5,776 nt of DNA from an uncultured Eubacteriales bacterium (GTDB lineage Bacteria; Bacillota; Clostridia; Oscillospirales; Acutalibacteraceae). How positions within the stretch are numbered: the first letter of the stretch is position 1; each line of letters opens with the position of its first letter. The translations under genes and the position numbers were made by a program. Below the pieces are notes generated by a model. That model made no database searches, was not told where the DNA came from, and saw nothing but the letters and a program-made list of their open reading frames with translations. The stretch spans positions 1 through 5,776 of the forward strand of contig ONNU01000329.1 of NCBI GenBank assembly GCA_900319255.1, read 5' to 3'. Positions 1 through 5,776 of this stretch are shown piece by piece.

Positions 1-37
1 AGTGTGGCTTGCCACGGGGGTTAAGGAAAGGGGATTC

Positions 38-87
38 CAAAAGGGGGAAAACTCAAGGGGGACACCCCTTGTGGTTTCCACCTTTTG
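38..87. repeat. Long imperfect inverted repeat (stem-loop)
   Basis: Two 23-base arms (38-60 and 65-87) flank a GACA loop. Twenty of 23 positions pair by Watson-Crick rules; mismatches are at 45/80, 51/74 and 53/72. The innermost 7 pairs (CAAGGGG with CCCCTTG) and the outermost 7 (CAAAAGG with CCTTTTG) are perfect. No T-run follows on either strand, so it is not a standard intrinsic terminator. It could be a palindromic dispersed repeat, a small MITE-like relic or a structured RNA. The pairing is directly visible; the role is unknown. Confidence 0.75.
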
Positions 88-240
88 TCTCACCAGAGTA
101 GAAATACTAATGAAGTATGGCTCAGAGCATAAAGGCGGAACAGCGGATTCCCTTTTTCTGCCGGCAACGGAGATGTCAGTTTCACGGATTCAGGTTTATA
201 GAAAAAAGTGAATCAAGGATCAGAAAGGCTTGCTTCTGTT

Positions 241-261
241 TAATTCCTCATTCCTAATTCA
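241..261. repeat. Three tandem 7-base repeats
   Basis: Three consecutive heptamers are visible: TAATTCC, TCATTCC and TAATTCA. On the opposite strand they read as a GGAATTA/GGAATGA pattern. Short heptad arrays of this kind occur between genes in several bacterial groups. This one has only three units and its role is unknown. It lies about 40 bases upstream of the receptor gene promoter. Confidence 0.5.
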
Positions 262-298
262 ATAAGTGGTTACTATTTTGTAATTTTTTACCATTTTA

Positions 299-327
299 TT
301 GCATAATAATACAGAAAGTGGTATAAT
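299..327 (+). promoter_or_regulatory. Extended -10 promoter for the propeller/HD-GYP gene
   Basis: A perfect TATAAT (322-327) is preceded by TG one base upstream (319-320), giving an extended -10. A weak -35, TTGCAT (299-304, 3 of 6 consensus bases), lies at the ideal 17-base spacing. Transcription would start near 334, about 25 bases before the first ATG of the receptor gene. The surrounding DNA is AT-rich, as expected. A strong extended -10 with a weak -35 is consistent with sigma-A use. Confidence 0.7.
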
Positions 328-358
328 AAATTAATATTATTATGTAGTTTATATAAAA

Positions 359-3355
359 ATGTTTTCTTTGAAAGCCGGTGCTGATATGGAATGCAAAAAA
401 ACTATTGATACAGCAAAATACATTGGATACTTTGTGATATTTGTTCTGATCGCTCTTGTAGTGTCGGTGTTGTTTTCAGTAAGCCTGAAAGCGGAGGCTG
501 CGGATCCGATAGAGCAGGCTGTGGATTATACAGCGGTTCTGTATGATAATACAAACGGACTGCCCACCTCTGAAACCAACGCTATCGTTCAGAGTGAAAA
601 CGGATATATCTGGATCGGCGGTTACAGCGGACTTATCCGCTATGACGGCAATTCCTTTTATAGATATGATTCCACAAGCGGTATCGCTACGGTAAGATGT
701 CTTTTTATTGATTCAAGAAAAAGACTGTGGATCGGTACGAATGATGACGGCGCAGCTATGCTCGAGGGTGAGGAATTTACGTTTTTCAATAAGGGTAAGG
801 GGCTTGCATCTTCTTCCATAAGGTCTATTATTGAGGATGATAACAGGAATATTATCGTTGCTACTACAATGGGTCTTACCGTTATTGATATGTATAATAA
901 TATCAAGCCTATTGATGAAGCCCAGATCAATAAGAAGTATATCCTCAAGCTGACAAAAAGCAAAGACGGCGTGATCTACGGTGTTGATATCGAGGGCGGC
1001 TTCTTTACCTTCAAGAATGATAAGATAACGGGCTACTATGACCCGGATACTACCGGATTCGGTACGGTGGATACGGTTTATCCTGATCCGGAAAATGAAA
1101 ATATCCTCTATCTCAGCGCAAGAAAAGAAGGTCTTATCTGCTGGGATATCACCAAGCCTACATCTACTGCAAAAAAATACAGCATCCGTCCCCAGAATAC
1201 CATCAATAATATCAAAAAGATAAATGATAAGATCTGGGTCTGCTGCGATAACGGCATAGGCTTTTTTGATAAGGATATGAACTATACAAATATCACAGAC
1301 GTTCCTATGACCAGCTCGATAGATAATATCATGCAGGATTATGAGGGCAGCCTGTGGTTCACATCTTCAAGACAGGGCGTTATGAAGATCGTTGAAAACC
1401 AGTTCAGGAATATTTCAAGAATATCAAAGCTTGAAAATGTTGTTGTCAATACGACCTGCAGATATAAGAATGAACTGTATGTGGGTACTGACAACGGACT
1501 TTATATTCTGAATAAGAATTATAAACAGTTTACAAATAAAGTAAGCGAGATGATCGGAGATTCAAGAGTAAGGTGTATAATCAAGGACAGGAATAACGTG
1601 CTGTGGTTCTGCACATACAGCGATTATGGTCTTATCTCATATGATCCGAAAACTGAAAAGATCAGATATTATAATGAAGATAACGGATTGTCTGTAAACA
1701 GGATAAGGATGATAAAGGAGCTTGCTGACGGGCGGCTTGCTGTTTCCACCGGAAAGGGAGTTCTGATAATCAGGGACGGGGAGATCGTACAGACCTATGA
1801 TGAATCCACAGGTATAAGCAATACGGAGATCCTGACCATTGAAGAAACTGACGACGGCAGACTGTATCTCGGCAGTGACGGCGACGGAATATATATGGTG
1901 GACGGTTCAAGGATATCCAGGATCAGCAAGAATGACGGACTTACCTCAGAGGTCGTAATGAGGATAAAGAAAGACCCCACAGAAAATGTATATTGGATCA
2001 TCACCAGCAATTCCATTTCCTATATGCAGAACGAAAAGGTCTACATGATAAAGAAATTCCCGTATTCAAATAACTTCGATCTGTATTTTGATAAAAACGA
2101 TAATATATGGGTACTCAACAGCAACGGTATCCATATTGTAAAGAAGAAGGATATGCTTGAAAACAAGGATATCGACTATATCCTCTATGATATCCACAGC
2201 GGACTTCCCTTCATTACCACAGCAAACTCCTACAGCCAGCTTGATGATGACGGAACTCTGTTCATCTCAGGCTCTGCGGGGGTATGCAGCATCAATATCA
2301 ATAATTCCTCAGAGGATAACAGCAAGATAAAGATCGGCATCCCTGCTGTCAGGATAGACGATAACTATATTGAGACCACCGAAAATAAGAGCATCAGCAT
2401 TCCCGCTGACTGCAAGCGTCTGACGATATATGCGAACGCTTTTACATATTCCCTGAAGAACCCTCATATAAGCTATTATCTTGAGGGCTTTGACGATAAT
2501 GCCGTCCAGATGACAAAGAACGACCTTTCCACCATAACCTATACGAATCTGAAGGGCGGAAAATACACCTTCCATTTCTCCCTTGTCAATACCAATACCG
2601 GCAAGGTGGACAAGTCCGTAAGCATAACGCTTATCAAAGAGAAGGCTGTATATGAAGAGGCATGGTTCTATATAATCATCGGACTTGGCATAGTGCTGTT
2701 CCTGATGCTGATATTCTTCTTTGTACTTGAAAGAAGAGAGGCATATTACCTGCGCAAGCAGAACGAAAACAAAAAGCTTATCAATGAGATGTCCATGGCA
2801 TTCTCAAAATGTGTTGAATCCAAGGATGAATATACAAACGGTCATGCTTCACGAGTTGCCCAGTACAGCAGGATGTTTGCTGAAAGAATGGGCAAGAGCC
2901 CGGATGAAGTTGAGCATATCTATAATATCGCCCTGCTCCATGATATCGGTAAGATAAGCGTACCCGACAGCATACTGAATAAGCCGGGACGTCTTACTGA
3001 TGAAGAGTATGCGATAATGAAGAACCATCCCCAGAAGGGCTATGAGATACTCAAGGAGATCACCATTGAGCCTGATCTTGCTATCGGCGCAAGGTATCAC
3101 CATGAGAGGATCGACGGCAGAGGCTATCCCAAGGGGCTGAAGGGTGACGAGATACCCGAGATCGCTCAGATCATCGCCGTAGCAGATACCTTCGATGCGA
3201 TGTATTCCACAAGACCGTACAGAAAGAAAATGAAACTGAAGGATGTTGTGGATGAGATCAAGCGCTGCACAGGCACCCAGCTCAGCGAAAAGGTAGTAAA
3301 AGCCTTCCTTGAGCTTGTGGAAGAGGGCGTTTTCGATAACGACGATACAAAATGA
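359..3355 (+). CDS. Membrane receptor: double beta-propeller, Y_Y_Y, TM, HD-GYP phosphodiesterase
   Basis: This 998-residue protein probably senses an extracellular signal and hydrolyses cyclic di-GMP (or a related cyclic dinucleotide) in the cytoplasm. A hydrophobic segment at about residues 20-42 ends in an AEA-type site and is a signal peptide or anchor. Residues about 55-675 contain Reg_prop-like repeats (for example WIGGYSGL, LWIGTNDDG, LYLGSDGDGIY). I count 14 blades, enough for two seven-bladed propellers. A Y_Y_Y domain follows (about 680-757, with YYLEGFDD), then one TM helix (about 770-790) and an HD-GYP domain. Catalytic motifs are intact: H829, HDIGK 861-865, H890-P891, HHERIDGRGYP 914-924 and ADTFDAM 942-948. 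The residue four before H829 is Tyr, where trinuclear enzymes have Glu, so a two-metal site is likely. The ectodomain layout resembles Bacteroidetes hybrid two-component sensors, but no kinase or GGDEF domain is present. The start is uncertain: neither ATG 359 nor the in-frame ATG 386 has a good Shine-Dalgarno. Ligand unknown. Confidence 0.93.
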   Translation: MFSLKAGADMECKKTIDTAKYIGYFVIFVLIALVVSVLFSVSLKAEAADPIEQAVDYTAVLYDNTNGLPTSETNAIVQSENGYIWIGGYSGLIRYDGNSFYRYDSTSGIATVRCLFIDSRKRLWIGTNDDGAAMLEGEEFTFFNKGKGLASSSIRSIIEDDNRNIIVATTMGLTVIDMYNNIKPIDEAQINKKYILKLTKSKDGVIYGVDIEGGFFTFKNDKITGYYDPDTTGFGTVDTVYPDPENENILYLSARKEGLICWDITKPTSTAKKYSIRPQNTINNIKKINDKIWVCCDNGIGFFDKDMNYTNITDVPMTSSIDNIMQDYEGSLWFTSSRQGVMKIVENQFRNISRISKLENVVVNTTCRYKNELYVGTDNGLYILNKNYKQFTNKVSEMIGDSRVRCIIKDRNNVLWFCTYSDYGLISYDPKTEKIRYYNEDNGLSVNRIRMIKELADGRLAVSTGKGVLIIRDGEIVQTYDESTGISNTEILTIEETDDGRLYLGSDGDGIYMVDGSRISRISKNDGLTSEVVMRIKKDPTENVYWIITSNSISYMQNEKVYMIKKFPYSNNFDLYFDKNDNIWVLNSNGIHIVKKKDMLENKDIDYILYDIHSGLPFITTANSYSQLDDDGTLFISGSAGVCSININNSSEDNSKIKIGIPAVRIDDNYIETTENKSISIPADCKRLTIYANAFTYSLKNPHISYYLEGFDDNAVQMTKNDLSTITYTNLKGGKYTFHFSLVNTNTGKVDKSVSITLIKEKAVYEEAWFYIIIGLGIVLFLMLIFFFVLERREAYYLRKQNENKKLINEMSMAFSKCVESKDEYTNGHASRVAQYSRMFAERMGKSPDEVEHIYNIALLHDIGKISVPDSILNKPGRLTDEEYAIMKNHPQKGYEILKEITIEPDLAIGARYHHERIDGRGYPKGLKGDEIPEIAQIIAVADTFDAMYSTRPYRKKMKLKDVVDEIKRCTGTQLSEKVVKAFLELVEEGVFDNDDTK

Positions 3356-3359
3356 TGGT

Positions 3360-3398
3360 ATTGTGCAGACAGACGCATATTGTGTCTGTCTGCGCAGT
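3360..3398 (+). terminator. Strong hairpin after the HD-GYP gene, without U-tract
   Basis: Eighteen consecutive pairs (3360-3377 with 3381-3398, three of them G-U) enclose a TAT loop, starting 4 bases after the TGA stop. The core, GCAGACAGAC with GTCTGTCTGC, is ten perfect pairs. The following bases (TAATATCCCGG) are not a T-run, so this is not a classic intrinsic terminator. It may be a U-poor terminator, a 3'-end stabiliser or a processing site. The structure is clear; the function assignment is tentative. Confidence 0.5.
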
Positions 3399-3472
3399 TA
3401 ATATCCCGGATGATAATAATAGCCTGCGATGCGGGGAAATTTATTGTCAGGATATAAAAATCTGCAAAACAC

Positions 3473-3504
3473 TTGATTCTTTCCTTAAAATATGCAATTA
3501 TATT
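3473..3504 (+). promoter_or_regulatory. Weak candidate promoter for the STAS operon
   Basis: TTGATT (3473-3478, 4 of 6 -35 bases) and TATATT (3499-3504, 5 of 6 -10 bases) are separated by 20 bases, longer than the preferred 17. The hairpin at 3360-3398 and the 226-base gap before the STAS gene suggest that a promoter should lie here, but no strong match is visible. An alternative sigma factor could be used; I could not identify one from sequence. Confidence 0.25.
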
Positions 3505-3523
3505 AGTATGCGGATACGGACTG

Positions 3524-3560
3524 TCCTGAAAACGCCGGATAACGCATAATATTTTCAGGG
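3524..3560 (+). promoter_or_regulatory. Stem-loop in the STAS gene leader
   Basis: CCTGAAAA (3525-3532) pairs perfectly with TTTTCAGG (3552-3559), plus a G-U pair outside (3524/3560). It encloses a 19-base loop and ends 8 bases before the GGAGG ribosome binding site (3569-3573). It lies between the candidate promoter and the gene, so it could affect translation or message stability. No known riboswitch family is recognised. Confidence 0.4.
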
Positions 3561-3581
3561 ATAAAGATGGAGGCAAATAAA

Positions 3582-3881
3582 ATGACGATTGAAAAGGATC
3601 TGAAAGGCAGCGAGCTTACTGTAACAGTAACAGGACGTGTTGATACTGCGACATCACCTAAGCTTGAGGCAGCTCTTGAGGAATCACTGTCGGATGTAAG
3701 CTCACTTGTTTTTGATTTTAAAAAGCTGGAGTATATTTCATCAGCGGGACTTAGGGTACTTCTTTCCGCGCAGAAAAAGCTCCAGGCAGCATGCGGAAGA
3801 ATGGTAGTTAAGAATGTTGGCGAAACCATAAACGAGATCTTTTTTATCACAGGCTTCAGCGAGATTCTTACGGTAGAATGA
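3582..3881 (+). CDS. STAS-domain anti-sigma factor antagonist (RsbV/SpoIIAA-like)
   Basis: This 99-residue cytoplasmic protein is a single STAS domain of the usual length for anti-sigma factor antagonists. In known partner switches the unphosphorylated antagonist binds the anti-sigma kinase and frees the sigma factor; phosphorylation on a conserved Ser turns it off. The diagnostic motif is YISSAGLRVLL (residues 51-61), with S53/S54 as the candidate phosphorylation site. Also typical are the early TVTGRVDTATSPKLE segment and the late GETINEIFFITGF helix. I chose ATG 3582 because GGAGG (3569-3573) lies 8 bases upstream and the family N-terminus begins there. ATG 3567 in the same frame would add five residues and overlaps that ribosome binding site. 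The next gene starts 10 bases after the stop, so the two are almost certainly co-transcribed. The target sigma factor or other partner is not encoded here. Confidence 0.92.
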   Translation: MTIEKDLKGSELTVTVTGRVDTATSPKLEAALEESLSDVSSLVFDFKKLEYISSAGLRVLLSAQKKLQAACGRMVVKNVGETINEIFFITGFSEILTVE

Positions 3882-3891
3882 GGAGAATAAA

Positions 3892-4503
3892 ATGAAAACC
3901 AATGAAATATATGTAACAAACGATGGAAGCTGCAGAGAGGAAGTGCTCAGCGAGGTAGAAAAATACGCTGATTATCAGGGTGTTACCGGAAAGAAAAGGA
4001 TCCACCTGAGACTTCTTACAGAAGAGCTTCTGGGCATGGTGAATGAGATAACCGGAAAGTTCTATGCGTATTTCTGGATCGAGGATGACAATAAGAATTA
4101 CTATATTAATCTGCAGGCTGATGTAAACATGGATCCTGAGATGAGGGAGGAGCTTCTGAAATCCTCCACCTCCGGAAAAAACGCAGCCGCAAAGGGTGTC
4201 ATGGGGAAGATAAAAAACCTTTTCCAGACCTATCTCAGCGGATTGAACAACCAGTCAGCCTTTCCGGATACCGACAGCTATAGCTACTATACCTTCGGAG
4301 CAGATTCCATGTCCACCTTCGGGTCAACCAATGTCTGGAGCCTTGCGCAGTATAAGACAAATGTAAGCTCGGAGATCCCTGAAGGCAGAATGAATGAGGA
4401 ATGGGATGAGCTGGAGAGATCCATTGTTGCGAATATAGCAGATGATGTTTCAGTCGGCATTGACGGCAGCAGCGTAAAGATAGTAGTTACAACAAAAAGA
4501 TAA
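3892..4503 (+). CDS. Possible degenerate RsbW-like (HATPase) partner of the STAS protein
   Basis: This 203-residue soluble protein is in the position usually held by an anti-sigma serine kinase. Residues about 36-50 (RIHLRLLTEELLGMV) resemble the N-box helix of RsbW/SpoIIAB ATPases, which typically reads L-x-x-E-E-A-x-x-N. M49 falls where the Mg-ATP-binding Asn is expected. No clear GxGxG ATP-lid motif is visible, although a Gly/Ala/Lys stretch (about 95-107) follows. Residues about 115-160 are rich in Ser, Tyr and Asn and look like an insertion. The C-terminus (about 171-203, SIVANIADDVSVGIDG then VKIVVTTKR) looks like a folded beta-rich end. Translation is probably coupled to the STAS gene: AGGAG (3881-3885) overlaps its TGA stop and lies 6 bases before the ATG. 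It may bind the STAS protein without kinase activity, or have another role. The HATPase assignment rests on one motif and context; the ORF itself is secure. Confidence 0.55.
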   Translation: MKTNEIYVTNDGSCREEVLSEVEKYADYQGVTGKKRIHLRLLTEELLGMVNEITGKFYAYFWIEDDNKNYYINLQADVNMDPEMREELLKSSTSGKNAAAKGVMGKIKNLFQTYLSGLNNQSAFPDTDSYSYYTFGADSMSTFGSTNVWSLAQYKTNVSSEIPEGRMNEEWDELERSIVANIADDVSVGIDGSSVKIVVTTKR

Positions 4504-4517
4504 TATCAGAAATGATG

Positions 4518-4544
4518 ACCGCTCTCTTTTGAGGGCGGTTTTTT
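4518..4544 (+). terminator. Intrinsic terminator of the STAS operon
   Basis: A 9-pair stem (4518-4526 with 4531-4539, one G-U) has a TTTT loop and runs straight into six T residues (4539-4544). It begins 15 bases after the TAA stop. This is a textbook Rho-independent terminator and separates the STAS pair from the zinc-ribbon gene. Confidence 0.93.
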
Positions 4545-4646
4545 GTGTCTTGCGAATATTTGTGGAATGAAACATACATCAGTGTAAATATGGCATAAAA
4601 TTTATAGTAAATAATTGTAATGTTGTACAAAATATATAAAAACCTA

Positions 4647-4675
4647 TTGACTTTGTTGAGATGAAATGATATCAT
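4647..4675 (+). promoter_or_regulatory. Sigma-A promoter for the zinc-ribbon gene
   Basis: TTGACT (4647-4652, 5 of 6 -35 bases) and TATCAT (4670-4675, 5 of 6 -10 bases) are separated by exactly 17 bases. Transcription would start near 4682, leaving a leader of about 123 bases before the ATG. The promoter lies downstream of the intrinsic terminator, so this gene is its own transcription unit. Confidence 0.75.
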
Positions 4676-4749
4676 ATTCCTATGTGAAAAAACTTTATCG
4701 TTTTAAAGTGTACAATTACTTGTCGTATGAATCGGCATCACGTCAATAT

Positions 4750-4778
4750 CTGTTGTCCCCTCAGGACAGGGGCAGCAG
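4750..4778 (+). promoter_or_regulatory. Leader hairpin with an alternative fold upstream of the zinc-ribbon gene
   Basis: CTGTTG plus CCCC (4750-4755 and 4757-4760, T4756 bulged) pairs with GGGGCAGCAG (4769-4778), giving ten pairs including one G-U around an 8-base loop. A competing shorter hairpin, TGTCC (4754-4758) with GGACA (4764-4768), uses overlapping bases, so the two folds exclude each other. The structure ends 13 bases before the purine-rich ribosome binding site. Later bases lack a T-run, so it is not a terminator. No known riboswitch class is recognised. Confidence 0.45.
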
Positions 4779-4791
4779 GAAAAATAAAAAG

Positions 4792-4800
4792 AAAGGAGAG
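4792..4800 (+). promoter_or_regulatory. Ribosome binding site of the zinc-ribbon gene
   Basis: AAAGGAGAG has its AGGAG core at 4794-4798, 7 bases before ATG 4806. This fixes the start of the incomplete gene that runs off the window. Confidence 0.88.
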
Positions 4801-4805
4801 TAAAT

Positions 4806-5776
<971 letters not shown>

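Larger units (their letters stand above)
1..298. other. Upstream non-coding region, no convincing gene
   Basis: This stretch has open frames on both strands: a 69-codon one on + (2-211), and one on - that is stop-free from about 198 to the window edge. Neither has a ribosome binding site or a recognisable domain, and neither resembles the coding style of the genes downstream. The first 100 bases are rich in G and C runs and fold into the inverted repeat at 38-87. The rest becomes AT-rich towards the promoter. Openness on both strands combined with a long inverted repeat suggests a dispersed non-coding repeat or the remnant of one. That is inference; comparing copies within the genome would settle it. 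Confidence 0.5.
4545..4805 (+). other. AT-rich intergenic region with promoter and structured leader
   Basis: Together with the terminator this gap spans about 300 bases without a gene. It contains AT-rich DNA to about 4646, a sigma-A-like promoter, and a leader of roughly 120 bases with a hairpin and ribosome binding site. The sequence TGTACAA occurs twice, at 4624-4630 (inside the palindrome TTGTACAA) just upstream of the promoter and at 4709-4715 just downstream. That spacing could suit a regulator but is unproven. No tRNA or known small RNA is apparent. Confidence 0.6.

Noticed and set aside
1..198. Stop-free frame on the - strand running off the window start
   Set aside because: It has no ATG; the only reasonable start is a GTG near 93 without a ribosome binding site. 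Both strands being open fits a repeat better than a gene, though a partial gene cannot be fully excluded.
2..211. 69-codon open frame on the + strand
   Set aside because: No ribosome binding site, no recognisable domain, and it overlaps the inverted repeat; the opposite strand is equally open.
221..240. Small hairpin CAGAA/TTCTG followed by TTT
   Set aside because: Only five pairs and a very short T-run; too weak to call a terminator.
3352..3549. 65-codon + frame between the HD-GYP and STAS genes
   Set aside because: It starts inside the HD-GYP stop region, lacks a ribosome binding site and is mostly hairpin and leader sequence.
3399..3581. Possible cyclic di-GMP riboswitch between the receptor and STAS genes
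   Set aside because: I see none of the conserved sequence or tetraloop/receptor layout of GEMM-I or GEMM-II; only a simple stem-loop is present.
3166..3919. Two antisense frames of 136 and 138 codons across the intergenic region and the STAS gene
   Set aside because: They overlap well-supported HD-GYP and STAS coding sequence and show no domain or ribosome binding site.

Overview
The window looks like a chromosomal signalling region of a Gram-positive Firmicute, probably a Clostridia gut or rumen lineage such as Ruminococcus. This placement is inferred from AGGAG-type ribosome binding sites, sigma-A-like promoters, moderate GC with AT-rich intergenic DNA, and the gene types. No phylogenetic marker is present.

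Bases 1-358 hold no convincing gene. They contain a long imperfect inverted repeat (38-87), a short run of 7-base repeats (241-261) and a good extended -10 promoter (299-327). Next comes a 998-codon membrane receptor (359-3355). It has a signal or anchor segment, a large extracytoplasmic sensor that I count as 14 propeller blades, a Y_Y_Y domain, one transmembrane helix and a cytoplasmic HD-GYP domain with its catalytic motifs intact. It should convert an external signal into hydrolysis of cyclic di-GMP or a related nucleotide. A strong 18-pair hairpin starts 4 bases after its stop codon.

A second unit on the same strand holds a STAS-domain anti-sigma factor antagonist (3582-3881) and, 10 bases later, a 203-residue protein (3892-4503). 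The second protein sits where an RsbW-type anti-sigma kinase would be expected, but the ATP/magnesium-binding Asn of its N-box-like motif appears to be Met. A textbook intrinsic terminator (4518-4544) closes the unit. A separate sigma-A promoter (4647-4675) and a structured leader then precede an incomplete gene (4806 to the window end). It encodes an N-terminal zinc ribbon, a low-complexity linker and a run of at least 57 Pro-Glu-type dipeptides that continues past the edge.

Together the genes suggest environmental sensing (propeller/HD-GYP) beside a possible partner-switching module (STAS plus a kinase-like protein). All four genes point the same way but form at least two, probably three, transcription units. 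A functional link between them is inference. I see no defence system, mobile-element gene, CRISPR array, tRNA or rRNA.
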